Notes: a model not told the origin generated them from the letters alone. A DNA stretch of 19,360 nucleotides from JAWBSP01 sp964632175 (GCA_964632175.1 CAZWBJ010000018.1:1-19360); one strand, 5' to 3'; counted from the stretch's first letter, positions 7,076 through 15,652 are shown. Program-made: numbers and translations.

Positions 7076-8398
7076 ATGCAGGTAGAAACGAAAATCGAGG
7101 TTTCAAAACTTATCGCAGACCCGGCGCGAATTTTCTTTAGGGTGCGAAAGAGGGCTAGAGCTTCTTTTCTGCTGGAATCGGCGGAAAAGGGAAGGTCTGG
7201 GAGATATTCCATAGTTGGGTGGGACCCCCTTCTCTATTTTCGTGATGAGGGGACCGAGGAGGACCCGCTCCAGAGGATGAGAAAAGAGCTGGAACTGGAC
7301 ACGCTTAAATTCCAGGACGAGCTGCCGCCTTACGTGGCAGGCGTCTTTGGCTATATAGGATACGACTACGTGCGCCACCTGCACGCCCTTGAAAGTAAGG
7401 CCAGAGACGATCTCCATCACCCAGTGGTGGAGTTCTTCCTCCCCAGAAATCTCCTCGTCTTCGATCACTACTCCAACCAGGTGATCAGGTGCAGACACAG
7501 CCTTGAAGGCGCGGGGAGTCCGCCTCCGGAGGGGGGCAAACCCAAAATCGGCCACCCCTCCCGAGTGACCTCCAATATGACGAGACGATCCTTTGAGACA
7601 GCGGTCGAGAGGGCCAAGGGGTACATCAGGAAAGGGGACATCATTCAGGTCGTGCTTTCGAGGAGAATTTCCCTCAGCCCATGCCCCCCGCTTGAGGCGT
7701 TCTATCTCCGTTTGAGGAAAATCAACCCCTCCCCCTACATGTACTTTCTGGATCTCCCTGGAAAGGCCATCGTGGGTTCCAGCCCGGAGATGCTGGTCCA
7801 AGTTAACGGAAGGGAAGTTCTCACCCGGCCCATCGCGGGCACGAGGAGAAGGGGGAAAACCGAAGAGGAGGACCGGAGGCTGGAGGAGGAGCTGAGCCGT
7901 GACGAGAAGGAGAGGGCGGAGCATGTGATGCTGGTGGATCTCGCCAGGAACGACCTGGGGCGGGTGTGTAGCTTCGGCTCCGTGAGGGTCGGGGAGTTCA
8001 TGAAGGTTGAGAAATACAGTCACGTCCAGCACCTCGTGAGCGATGTCACGGGCAGGCTGCAGGCGGGCAAGGATGTCTTTGATGTGATTCGTGCAACCTT
8101 CCCAGCCGGGACCGTGACCGGGGCCCCCAAGTTCAGGGCGATGGAGATAATCGAAGAACTAGAGCCAACAAGGAGGGGGATCTACGCCGGCGGGGTGGGG
8201 TTCATAGGCTACCGTGGCGAGCTCAACCTTGCCATCACCATCCGCACGCTCGTGGCGCAGGACTCGGGCGCTCACCTCCAAGTGGGGGCGGGAGTGGTCG
8301 CGGACTCGGTACCGTGGAAGGAGTATCTGGAAACCAAAAACAAAGCTGCTGCCCTCCTAGAGGCCGCGGGGATAGGGGATGAGGGTCGCGGTTATTGA
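7076..8398 (+). CDS. trpE: Anthranilate synthase component I
   Basis: TrpE makes anthranilate from chorismate, with TrpG supplying ammonia from glutamine. The 440-residue product has the N-terminal LLES motif (32-35), part of the Trp feedback-inhibition site in characterised enzymes, followed by GRYSIVGWDPLL. The C-terminal chorismate-binding core includes SSPEMLVQVNG, RPIAGTRRRG, LVDLARNDLGRVC, YSHVQHLVSDV and FPAGTVTGAPKFRAMEIIEE. It is the first gene of a seven-gene operon. Its last 20 bases overlap trpG. Intact LLES suggests the enzyme is inhibited by tryptophan in addition to any transcriptional control. Confidence 0.96.
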   Translation: MQVETKIEVSKLIADPARIFFRVRKRARASFLLESAEKGRSGRYSIVGWDPLLYFRDEGTEEDPLQRMRKELELDTLKFQDELPPYVAGVFGYIGYDYVRHLHALESKARDDLHHPVVEFFLPRNLLVFDHYSNQVIRCRHSLEGAGSPPPEGGKPKIGHPSRVTSNMTRRSFETAVERAKGYIRKGDIIQVVLSRRISLSPCPPLEAFYLRLRKINPSPYMYFLDLPGKAIVGSSPEMLVQVNGREVLTRPIAGTRRRGKTEEEDRRLEEELSRDEKERAEHVMLVDLARNDLGRVCSFGSVRVGEFMKVEKYSHVQHLVSDVTGRLQAGKDVFDVIRATFPAGTVTGAPKFRAMEIIEELEPTRRGIYAGGVGFIGYRGELNLAITIRTLVAQDSGAHLQVGAGVVADSVPWKEYLETKNKAAALLEAAGIGDEGRGY

Positions 8399-8969
8399 CA
8401 ACTACGACAGCTTCGTCTACAATCTGGTACAGATGTTGGGCGAGCTAGGTGCCGAGCCGTTGGTCTTCAGAAACGACGTGCCGCTGGAGAGAGTGGTGGA
8501 AAGTATGCCGGAAGCCCTCGTCATCTCCCCCGGCCCGAAGACCCCCGCCGAGGCAGGGATCTCGGTGGAGGCCGTCAGGAGATTCAGCGGTAGAATTCCA
8601 ATTCTGGGCGTGTGCCTCGGACACCAGAGCATTGCCTACGCGTTCGGGGGAAGGATCATCCAAGCAAAAAGGCTCGTCCATGGAAAAACCTCCACCATCA
8701 AACACGACGGGAGCGAGCTGTTCAAGGGGGTTCCAAACCCCTTCCAGGCCACTAGATATCATTCCTTGGTCGTGGACGGGAAGAGCCTGCCGAGCTGCCT
8801 GCTGATCAGCGCGGAGAGCGAGGACGGGGAGATCATGGGGCTGAGACACCGGACGAAGCCCATTTTTGGCCTCCAATTTCACCCCGAATCCATCCTCACC
8901 GCCTGCGGGGGCACGATTCTCAGGAACTTTTTGGAGGTGGTGGAAAGGTGGGAATCCAGGAAGCCATAA
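8379..8969 (+). CDS. trpG: Anthranilate synthase component II (glutamine amidotransferase)
   Basis: TrpG is the class I amidotransferase that hydrolyses glutamine and channels ammonia to TrpE. The 196 residues contain the nucleophile Cys79 in GVCLGHQSIAYAFGG and His168/Glu170 in LQFHPESI, so the triad is complete. The oxyanion segment SPGPKTPAEAG is present, and the N-terminus VAVIDNYDSFVYNLVQ is typical. ATG 8379 lies inside trpE with an AGGGG purine run just before it. The 20-base overlap with trpE and 22-base overlap with trpD suggest translational coupling and balanced subunit production. Confidence 0.96.
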   Translation: MRVAVIDNYDSFVYNLVQMLGELGAEPLVFRNDVPLERVVESMPEALVISPGPKTPAEAGISVEAVRRFSGRIPILGVCLGHQSIAYAFGGRIIQAKRLVHGKTSTIKHDGSELFKGVPNPFQATRYHSLVVDGKSLPSCLLISAESEDGEIMGLRHRTKPIFGLQFHPESILTACGGTILRNFLEVVERWESRKP

Positions 8970-9994
8970 GGAAACTGGTGGAGTTCCAAGACCTCACTCC
9001 GGAGGAAGCAGGGGAGGCCATGCGGGACATCATGAGCGGTTCAGCCACCCCCGCCCAAGTTGCTTCCTTCCTCACGGGCCTCAGAATGAAGGGGGAGACC
9101 GTGGAGGAAATCACCTCCCTCGCGAGCGTCATGCGGGAGTTCTGCCTGAAGGTGAATCCTAGGGTCGGGGGCAGGCTGGTGGACACGTGCGGAACGGGGG
9201 GAGACCGAATCAAGACCTTTAACATAAGCACCGCGGCCATGTTCGTGGCGGCGGCGGCCAACGTGCGGGTGGCGAAGCACGGGAATCGGTCGGTCACCAG
9301 CAAAGCTGGAAGCGCGGATGTCCTAGAGTTCCTAGGCGCGAGGATAGATCTGGGACCAGCGGAGGTGGAGCGCTGCATAGAGGAGGTGGGGATAGGCTTC
9401 ATGTTCGCACCGGTTTTCCACCCAAGCATGAAGCACGCGCTCCAGCCGAGAAGAGAGATGGGAATAAGAACTGTCTTCAACATCCTAGGCCCGCTCACCA
9501 ACCCGGCCGGAGCCAAAGCCCAGCTGCTGGGTGTGTTCGACCCTTCCCTCACCGAGACCCTCTGCCAGGTTCTGAAGAGGCTTGGCTCGGAAAGGGTAAT
9601 GGTCGTCCACGGTATGGATGGTCTAGACGAAATCTCAACCTTAGGGGCCACCAAGGTCTCCGAACTGAAGGATTCCCATGTGGAGACCTTCGAACTGACA
9701 CCGGAGCAATTCGGGATCCCTAGGGCGAAAGCGGGGGATCTGCTCGGGGGGAATCTGGAGGAGAACGCCAAGCTCCTGCTGGAGGTCCTGAAGGGGAAGG
9801 AGGGCCCAAGGAGAGATATCGTTCTGCTGAATGCTGCTGCCGCCATAGTCGTGGGCGGGATTTCTCATGACATGAAAGATGCATTGGAAGCGGCAGGGGA
9901 GGCGATTGACTCCGGTGCAGCCTACCGAAAACTGATCGACTTTATCGAAGCCACGGGTGGCGACGCGAGCGTGGCGCGGAGATTGACCCCATGA
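8948..9994 (+). CDS. trpD: Anthranilate phosphoribosyltransferase
   Basis: TrpD joins anthranilate and PRPP to give N-phosphoribosyl-anthranilate. The 348-residue product is of normal length. It has the PRPP/anthranilate motif VDTCGTGGD (GTGGD at 82-86), the KHGNRSVTSKAGSADVLE block, FMFAPVFHPSMKHA, RTVFNILGPLTNP and HGMDGLDE, all diagnostic. The GTG start at 8948 is supported by GGAGGTGG about six bases upstream, nearly a perfect complement of the 16S tail, located within trpG. It is a stand-alone enzyme, not fused to TrpG as in some bacteria. The stop overlaps the trpC start as ATGA. Confidence 0.96.
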   Translation: MGIQEAIRKLVEFQDLTPEEAGEAMRDIMSGSATPAQVASFLTGLRMKGETVEEITSLASVMREFCLKVNPRVGGRLVDTCGTGGDRIKTFNISTAAMFVAAAANVRVAKHGNRSVTSKAGSADVLEFLGARIDLGPAEVERCIEEVGIGFMFAPVFHPSMKHALQPRREMGIRTVFNILGPLTNPAGAKAQLLGVFDPSLTETLCQVLKRLGSERVMVVHGMDGLDEISTLGATKVSELKDSHVETFELTPEQFGIPRAKAGDLLGGNLEENAKLLLEVLKGKEGPRRDIVLLNAAAAIVVGGISHDMKDALEAAGEAIDSGAAYRKLIDFIEATGGDASVARRLTP

Positions 9995-10737
9995 ATTTCT
10001 TGGAAAGGATTATAAGCGAAATCAGGCCACCCCAGCAGGCAAAACCCTCGCCTTTTCGGGCAAGGGATCTCCGGAAAGCCATACTATCCACTCGAGATAG
10101 GATACCGCTGATCGCCGAGATCAAGTTCCGATCCCCTTCCGGGGTGCTGAGGGAGCCAACCGACCCAGGAGCGCTGGCAGAGCAAATGGTCAGCGGCGGC
10201 GCCATTGCCCTCTCCGTACTCACGGAAGAAAAGTACTTCGGGGGTCATCCCTCCTTCATTCCCCTTGTCAGACGACGTACTGGGGTCCCAGTATTGCGGA
10301 AGGATTTTATCGTATACGAAAGCCAGCTTTACGAGTCTTCTGAGCTAAAGGCCGACGCCGTTCTCCTCATTGCGGCCGCCTTGGGAGACAAACTGAAGGC
10401 CTTCATTGAGCTGGCAAGAGACTTGGGGATGACGCCGGTGGTTGAGGTATGCAACAAGCCTGAACTCGAACTAGCCATTGAGGCCGGTGCCGAGGTGCTC
10501 GGGATCAACAATCGGGATCTAAGAACTCTTCAAGTCGACCTGAATCACACGATAGAGCTGGCACCGCTGGTTCCGGAGAACGTGACGGTGATAAGCGAAA
10601 GTGGAATTTCTTCTTCCTCCGACGCTAAAAGAATGCTGGAAGCGGGGGCCGATGCCGTGCTCGTCGGCACCGCCATCATGCGCTCCCCAGACGTGAAGAA
10701 AGCGGTGGAGGAGATGGTGAGGATTGGTAAGGGTTAA
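9991..10737 (+). CDS. trpC: Indole-3-glycerol phosphate synthase
   Basis: TrpC closes the indole ring, giving indole-3-glycerol phosphate with loss of CO2. The 248-residue (beta/alpha)8 barrel has the catalytic pair Glu43/Lys45 in IAEIKFRSPSG, Lys104 in VLRKDFIVYESQ, LGINNRDLRTLQVD, and the phosphate-binding ISESGIS and GADAVLVGTAIM. The sequence FRSPSG replaces the common RASPS. The protein is monofunctional; TrpF is a separate, overlapping gene. The start ATG overlaps the trpD stop by 4 bases, and the end overlaps trpF by 14. Confidence 0.95.
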   Translation: MNFLERIISEIRPPQQAKPSPFRARDLRKAILSTRDRIPLIAEIKFRSPSGVLREPTDPGALAEQMVSGGAIALSVLTEEKYFGGHPSFIPLVRRRTGVPVLRKDFIVYESQLYESSELKADAVLLIAAALGDKLKAFIELARDLGMTPVVEVCNKPELELAIEAGAEVLGINNRDLRTLQVDLNHTIELAPLVPENVTVISESGISSSSDAKRMLEAGADAVLVGTAIMRSPDVKKAVEEMVRIGKG

Positions 10738-11368
10738 GTTCTGCGGCTTCACTCTGGCATCAGATGTCGAGGCAGCCTGCCACCTCCATCCCGATCTGCT
10801 GGGTGTGATTGTGGGCATACCGCAGTCACCCAGAAACCTAGACGCGAGCAAAGCTGCCGAGCTCCTGCAAAGAGTTCCGCGAACCATACAGCGCGTTTGC
10901 GTCACGCGGGCGAGGGATCTGAACGGGGTACTCAGGCTGACGGAGACCTTACATCCCGATTACCTGCAACTGCATCCGGATCTATCCCCGGAAGAAATGC
11001 GGAGGCTGAAACCCCACGCTGGATTGATCCTTGTGTTCTCCATCCCCCCCGAGTGCCGGGGCGCTGAAGACATCGTAAGCTCAATCAAGCTGTACGAGGA
11101 GGTTGCCGACATCGTGCTGCTGGACACGAAAGGACCGACGGGAGGGGGTACAGGAGTCCCACACGATTGGAGGATCAGCAGGGAGATAAGGAAGTCCCTC
11201 CGAAAGCCGGTGTTCCTGGCCGGGGGGCTAAACCCCGAGAACGTGAGGGAAGCCATAGAGATCGTGAACCCAGACGGGGTGGACGTCTCAACGGGGATAG
11301 AGGTTGCCCCGGGGAGGAAGAGTGTGGAGAAAATGAAGCGCTTTCTCGAGGCCGTTGGGCATGTATAA
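10724..11368 (+). CDS. trpF: Phosphoribosylanthranilate isomerase
   Basis: TrpF performs the Amadori rearrangement of phosphoribosylanthranilate to CdRP, the substrate of TrpC. The 214-residue product is short but complete, with Cys7 in KFCGFT (usually K-x-CG-x-T) as expected general base and Asp134 in LLDTKGPTGGGTG as expected general acid. PDYLQLHP corresponds to the common V-Q-L-H-G strand, and FLAGGLNPENV and GVDVSTGIEVAPG bind the phosphate. The start is TTG at 10724, preceded by GGTGA in the end of trpC; the protein then begins MVRVKFCG, the normal position of the KxCG motif. It is the least conserved enzyme of this operon, but the motifs leave little doubt. Confidence 0.93.
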   Translation: MVRVKFCGFTLASDVEAACHLHPDLLGVIVGIPQSPRNLDASKAAELLQRVPRTIQRVCVTRARDLNGVLRLTETLHPDYLQLHPDLSPEEMRRLKPHAGLILVFSIPPECRGAEDIVSSIKLYEEVADIVLLDTKGPTGGGTGVPHDWRISREIRKSLRKPVFLAGGLNPENVREAIEIVNPDGVDVSTGIEVAPGRKSVEKMKRFLEAVGHV

Positions 11369-12554
11369 AGACCAGTATCCGAGAGATGGAAGATTCGGCA
11401 GATTCGGAGGACAGTACGTCCCGGAGACCCTGATGCCCGCCCTCCAAGAGCTTGAAGAGGCCTATCTCAGGTTTAAGAGGAATCAAAAGCTCCAAAAGGA
11501 GCTCCGAGGGATTTTGCACGATGCCGGAAGGCCCACCCCCCTCACCTTCGCCGGGAGACTCTCCGAAAAACTAGGGCTGAGGATCTACCTGAAGAGGGAG
11601 GATCTGGCCTTCGGGGGAGCCCACAAGGTGAACAATGCGGTGGGTCAGTGCCTGCTGGCGAAGTTCATGAGGAAAAAGCGAATCATCGCCGAAACAGGGG
11701 CCGGCCAGCACGGCGTGGCCACCGCCTCCGCTGCCGCTAGCTTCGGTCTGGAGTGCACCATCTACATGGGGAAAAGAGACATGGAGAGGCAGAGGCTGAA
11801 CGTTTTCCGGATGAGACTGCTGGGAGCGGAGGTTAGAAAAGTTTCCTCCGGATCACAAACCCTGAAGGATGCCATCAACGAGGCCCTCCGAGACTGGACC
11901 ACGAACGTCCTGACCACCCACTACCTGCTCGGCTCGGTGGTGGGCCCACACCCCTACCCCATGATGGTCCGGGATTTTCAGAGGATCATCGGGGAGGAAA
12001 CGAGGGAACAACTGCTGAGGCGAGAAGGCAGGCTGCCCGATGCCATCGTTGCCTGCGTGGGGGGAGGCAGCAACGCCATGGGGATTTTTTACGAATTCCT
12101 AGACGAGGACGTTGAGCTCTTCGGGGTGGAGGCTGGGGGTCTGGGTCTGCGCACAGGAAGACATGCCGCCTCTCTGGTGGCGGGCTCAGAGGGTGTGCTC
12201 CACGGCTGTATGAGCTACGTACTTCAGGACAGGTTCGGGCAGATCTTGGAGACCCACAGTATTGCCGCGGGACTGGACTACCCAGGAGTGGGGCCGGAGC
12301 TGGCGTTCTTGAAAGAGAGGGGGAGGATTAAGGTTTCGGCCGTGACCGACCGGGAAGCCGTAGAGGCCTTCCTCCTGCTGGCGAGGACCGAAGGGATTCT
12401 CCCGGCGTTGGAGAGCGCACACGCCTTGGCCTACCTCCCGGAGATCAAGAGAAGATTGGGGGAGGGTGCCCTAGTGGTGGTCAACCTCTCTGGGAGGGGG
12501 GACAAGGACGTAGAAGTCGTGGCCAACTATCTGGGGGGAAAATGGGGAGGATAG
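11361..12554 (+). CDS. trpB: Tryptophan synthase beta subunit (TrpB1 type)
   Basis: TrpB condenses indole with serine using PLP. The 397-residue product has RFGGQYVPETLMPAL near the N-terminus, PLP lysine Lys89 in GGAHKVNNAVGQ, GAGQHGVATA, the phosphate-binding CVGGGSNAMG, and GLDYPGVGPE. Length, these motifs and its position next to trpA fit the TrpA-partnered TrpB1 rather than TrpB2. ATG 11361 is chosen because GAGG lies nine bases upstream; TTG at 11355 would add two residues. The start overlaps trpF by 8 bases and the end overlaps trpA by 13, favouring equal synthesis of the alpha and beta subunits. Confidence 0.96.
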   Translation: MYKDQYPRDGRFGRFGGQYVPETLMPALQELEEAYLRFKRNQKLQKELRGILHDAGRPTPLTFAGRLSEKLGLRIYLKREDLAFGGAHKVNNAVGQCLLAKFMRKKRIIAETGAGQHGVATASAAASFGLECTIYMGKRDMERQRLNVFRMRLLGAEVRKVSSGSQTLKDAINEALRDWTTNVLTTHYLLGSVVGPHPYPMMVRDFQRIIGEETREQLLRREGRLPDAIVACVGGGSNAMGIFYEFLDEDVELFGVEAGGLGLRTGRHAASLVAGSEGVLHGCMSYVLQDRFGQILETHSIAAGLDYPGVGPELAFLKERGRIKVSAVTDREAVEAFLLLARTEGILPALESAHALAYLPEIKRRLGEGALVVVNLSGRGDKDVEVVANYLGGKWGG

Positions 12555-13372
12555 CCGAAAAGTTCGAGGAGCTAAGGCGGAGGGGAGAAGGAGCCCTCAT
12601 CTGCTTCACTACGGCCGGATACCCTCGCCCAGACCTCACGTTGCCAGTACTCCGCGTCCTTTCAAAGCATGCCGATATTCTTGAGCTAGGACTGCCCTTT
12701 TCAGACCCCATCGCCGACGGACCCACCATCCAGGCCTCAAGCCAGAAAGCGCTCGAGGGGGGCATGAACACCGCACTCCTCTTCAAAATCATCAAGGAGT
12801 TTAGGAAGGGGAAGGAAACACCACTTCTAGTCCTCTCCTACTATAATCCTGTTCTCCGGTTCGGCCCAAAGAGGTTCGCGGAGGAACTGTCAAGGGCGGG
12901 TGGGGACGGGCTCATCGTCCCCGACCTTCCGGTGGAGGAGGCAGGCGAACTCTCGGAAACCCTCTCCTTCCTGAATCTTGACCTTGTGCTCCTCGCCGCG
13001 CCCACCAGCCCCGCACCCAGACTGCGGAAGATCTGTGAGAGCTCCAGAGGTTTTGTATACCTGGTTTCGGTTCTGGGTGTAACTGGGGCAAGGGAGAAGC
13101 TCTCAAAGGGACTCAGGGGACTAATCCGAAGGATCAAAAGCTTCTCGAAAGTTCCCGTGGCTGTGGGGTTTGGCGTTTCTCGACCGCAACACGTCAGGGA
13201 AATCCTCGCGTGGGGAGCGGACGGAGTAGTTGTGGGGAGCTCGCTGATCGAGTGCATGGCAAAGAACCTCCATTCCCCCCACCGGATGCTCAAATATCTG
13301 GAGGATTTCGTCTCGCAGCTCAAGCGTGCCACGGTCAAAAATCTTCCCCGAAGCTCTGGACTCGAGAGTTAA
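12542..13372 (+). CDS. trpA: Tryptophan synthase alpha subunit
   Basis: TrpA cleaves indole-3-glycerol phosphate and passes indole through the tunnel to TrpB. The 276-residue barrel carries the catalytic acids Glu48 and Asp59 in LELGLPFSDPIADGPTIQ, followed by LSYYNPVLRFG, GLIVPDLPVEEA, VYLVSVLGVTGARE (active-site loop), VGFGVSRPQHV and GADGVVVGSSLIE. ATG 12542 lies within trpB after a G-rich run that can serve as ribosome-binding site. It ends the trp operon. After the stop only 28 bases remain before pdaD, with no clear terminator, so read-through into pdaD is possible. Confidence 0.96.
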   Translation: MGRIAEKFEELRRRGEGALICFTTAGYPRPDLTLPVLRVLSKHADILELGLPFSDPIADGPTIQASSQKALEGGMNTALLFKIIKEFRKGKETPLLVLSYYNPVLRFGPKRFAEELSRAGGDGLIVPDLPVEEAGELSETLSFLNLDLVLLAAPTSPAPRLRKICESSRGFVYLVSVLGVTGAREKLSKGLRGLIRRIKSFSKVPVAVGFGVSRPQHVREILAWGADGVVVGSSLIECMAKNLHSPHRMLKYLEDFVSQLKRATVKNLPRSSGLES

Positions 13373-13382
13373 AGTTAAAAAA
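13373..13382 (+). promoter_or_regulatory. Possible TATA element for pdaD
   Basis: An AGTTAAAAAA stretch directly after the trpA stop is centred about 24-27 bases before the pdaD GTG, the distance expected for a leaderless transcript. No ribosome-binding site at normal spacing is seen. Low complexity makes this uncertain. Confidence 0.3.
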
Positions 13383-13400
13383 GGTAACTAACATTCCATT

Positions 13401-13904
13401 GTGGAAAACACTGAGAGAGGAATGAGCGCTCCCTTCTGGTCAACCCCCAGAAAGGCCGTCCTTGTGGCCGCCTCCGCTGAGGGGCCCTTCGAGCTCGTTG
13501 CTTTCGACAATGCCCTGAGAAAAGCGGGAATTGCAGAGTTGAACTTGGTCCAAGTCTCGAGCATCCTGCCGCAAAACTGTGAAATCATTGAAAACTCCCA
13601 GCTGCCCTACATCGAGCCGGGAACAGTGGTGCCGGTGGTGATGGCAAAAATCTCAAGCTCAACACCCGGGCAAAAAATTGCTGCTGCCCTTGGAATCGCC
13701 ATCGGTGAGAACTCTCACGGGATGATCTCGGAGTACCACGATATCGGGGTCACCGAAAGAACCGCCGCCAAAACCGTTGAAGCCATGGTGAAATACATGA
13801 TGGAAAACCGTGGGCTTGTTCCTAAAAGGGTTCTGTCTATCTCGGCGGGCCATATCGTGAAAACCCACGGTGCCGCCCTCGCCGCGGTGGTCTTCCTACC
13901 GTAG
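13401..13904 (+). CDS. pdaD: Pyruvoyl-dependent arginine decarboxylase
   Basis: PdaD decarboxylates arginine to agmatine, the first step of archaeal polyamine synthesis and the source of agmatine for TiaS. The 167-residue proenzyme has the self-cleavage site VSSILP (Ser53-Ser54), which would give a small beta chain and an alpha chain with an N-terminal pyruvoyl group. Glu111 in MISEYHD corresponds to the catalytic glutamate (Glu109 in the Methanocaldococcus enzyme). GTG 13401 gives spacing to the cleavage site within one residue of the M. jannaschii protein. ATG 13422 has a purine run but is too close to it and would remove seven residues. The gene may have its own weak promoter or be read from trp. 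Confidence 0.93.
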   Translation: MENTERGMSAPFWSTPRKAVLVAASAEGPFELVAFDNALRKAGIAELNLVQVSSILPQNCEIIENSQLPYIEPGTVVPVVMAKISSSTPGQKIAAALGIAIGENSHGMISEYHDIGVTERTAAKTVEAMVKYMMENRGLVPKRVLSISAGHIVKTHGAALAAVVFLP

Positions 13905-13905
13905 C

Positions 13906-13934
13906 GTTTTATCGGGTACTAACCTTTCCTTTTG
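13906..13934 (+). terminator. T-rich stretch after pdaD, possible transcription terminator
   Basis: Two T-rich runs (TTTTAT, then CCTTTCCTTTTG) follow the pdaD stop directly. Archaeal RNA polymerase can terminate at oligo-T on the coding strand without a hairpin. No experimental support is visible here. Confidence 0.3.
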
Positions 13935-13960
13935 TCGAACCACACTACAGCGGTACTGAA

Positions 13961-13974
13961 TTGCCTAACGGCAA
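13961..13974 (-). terminator. Short hairpin after the thermosome gene
   Basis: TTGCC-TAAC-GGCAA forms a perfect five-base-pair stem with a four-base loop, starting three bases beyond the thermosome stop. No long T-run follows on the minus strand, so a terminator role is tentative. Confidence 0.25.
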
Positions 13975-13977
13975 AAC

Positions 13978-15630
13978 CTAATCTTCTGTGCTGGTCTCGC
14001 CCTCTTCTTCCTCTTTCTTCTCAGGCGGGCCCTTCAATTCCTTCTTGGCTGCGGCTATCACATCGTCAATTCTCAGGATCATGATGGCGGCCTCGCTCGC
14101 CGATTTTATGGCTTGGAGCTTCACCCGCAGCGGCTCGTAGACGGAAAGTTCTCTCATGTCTCCCACCTTTCCGCCGAAAACGTCCACCCCCATGTACTTC
14201 CCTTCTGGCCTAGCATGGGCAGCTCTCAGCTCTACTAGGGTATCCACAGCGTCCATCCCCGCATTTTCTGCAAGCGACTGGGGTATGATTTCCAGTGCGT
14301 TGGCGAAGGCCCGAACGGCTAGCGCTTCCCTCCCACCCACCGTTTCCGAATACTTCCTCAGATGCTTGGCGAGCTCAATCTCCATCGCCCCGCCTCCAGG
14401 AACCACCTTCCCGTCCTCCAGGCACCTAGCTACCACGCACAGCGCATCATGGACTGCCCTTTCTATTTCATCCACCACGTGCTCGGAACCTCCCCTCAGG
14501 AGAAGACCGACCGCCTTGGGGTCCTTGCACTGGGTTACAAAGATGAGCTTCTCCTCCCCCACCTTTCTCTCCTCCACGAGGCCTGCATATCCCAGCTCGG
14601 CGGGGGTGAGATCGTCGAGGGAGGTTACGATTTTCCCTCCTGTGGCTCTTGCAAGCTTCTCCATGTCTGACTTTTTCACCCTTCTGGCTGCTAGGATGCC
14701 TGCTTTGGCGAGGTAGTACTGGGCCACATCGTCGATTCCCTTCTGGCAGAAGACCACGTTGGCACCGGTGGCCGCGATTTTGTCCACCATGCTCTTGAGT
14801 ATTCTCTCCTCCTCCTCTAGGAAGCTTCGGAGCTGCTCGGGCCTCGCCACTCTGATCTCCGCATCGGTCTCGGTTTTCTTTATCTCCAGCGCACAGTCAA
14901 GCAGAGCTATCTTGGCGTCCCTCACCGATTTTGGCATTCCCGGTCTAACCACCTCCTTGTCGATTATCACGCCCTCGATCAGCTCGGTGTTCATGAGGCC
15001 GCCGCCGGGCCTCTTCTCCACACCGATGTAGTCAATGTCCACCTTGTATCCCCCATCCACTCGATCGGCGATTCTCTTCACGGCCTTAACCACCAGTTCT
15101 GCCAGGAACTCCCTGCCCGCCTCCGCCTTCTTGCCCGTCATGGAAGTGACGGCCACCTTCTTCAGCAGGGCATCGTCTTCGAAGGAGACTGGGTCGGCCA
15201 TCTGCTGGAGGAGTTCTTGGGCCTTTCCTGCGGCGAGGCGGTAGCCCTTAGCGACGATGGTGGGATGAATTCCTTGATCCAGAAGATTCTCCGCTTCCTT
15301 CAAGAGTTCTCCGGCAAGCACCACTGCAGTGGTGGTTCCATCCCCCACTTCATCATCTTGGGTCTTGGCGACCTCAACCATCATCTTGGCGGCCGGGTGT
15401 TCCACCTCCATCTCCTTGAGGATGGTCGCACCGTCGTTGGTGATCACCACATCGCCGAGATTGTCCACCATCATTTTGTCCATTCCCTTGGGACCGAGGG
15501 TACTCCTGACGGCCTCCGCTACCACCCTTGCAGCCATGATGTTCATCCTCCTCGCGTCCCTTCCCACCAGTCGCCTAGACCCTTCCGGGAGCACCAAAAT
15601 TGGCCTCCCGCCGAGTTGCGCCACTGCCAT
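13978..15630 (-). CDS. thsA: Thermosome subunit (group II chaperonin)
   Basis: This is a subunit of the double-ring, ATP-driven archaeal chaperonin that folds cytosolic proteins. The 550 residues contain STLGPKGMDKM (44-53), VITNDGATIL (62-71), the nucleotide-binding GDGTTTAVVLAGELL from residue 96, VTSMTGK, VVPGGGAMEIELA and GVDVFGGKVGDM, all diagnostic. The tail is acidic (KKEEEEGETSTED) and lacks the glycine-methionine repeats seen in many euryarchaeal subunits. It is divergent from alba across 227 bases. On its own strand an A-rich TATA-like element lies about 27 bases before the ATG. Whether other subunits exist elsewhere is unknown, so the alpha designation is provisional. Confidence 0.96.
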   Translation of the reverse strand: MAVAQLGGRPILVLPEGSRRLVGRDARRMNIMAARVVAEAVRSTLGPKGMDKMMVDNLGDVVITNDGATILKEMEVEHPAAKMMVEVAKTQDDEVGDGTTTAVVLAGELLKEAENLLDQGIHPTIVAKGYRLAAGKAQELLQQMADPVSFEDDALLKKVAVTSMTGKKAEAGREFLAELVVKAVKRIADRVDGGYKVDIDYIGVEKRPGGGLMNTELIEGVIIDKEVVRPGMPKSVRDAKIALLDCALEIKKTETDAEIRVARPEQLRSFLEEEERILKSMVDKIAATGANVVFCQKGIDDVAQYYLAKAGILAARRVKKSDMEKLARATGGKIVTSLDDLTPAELGYAGLVEERKVGEEKLIFVTQCKDPKAVGLLLRGGSEHVVDEIERAVHDALCVVARCLEDGKVVPGGGAMEIELAKHLRKYSETVGGREALAVRAFANALEIIPQSLAENAGMDAVDTLVELRAAHARPEGKYMGVDVFGGKVGDMRELSVYEPLRVKLQAIKSASEAAIMILRIDDVIAAAKKELKGPPEKKEEEEGETSTED

Positions 15631-15652
15631 ATCGTCGACTTATTGTGATTTT

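Noticed and set aside
13401..13421. ATG 13422 as pdaD start instead of GTG 13401
   Set aside because: The purine run before it leaves only one base of spacing, and the GTG start better matches the N-terminal length of the Methanocaldococcus enzyme.
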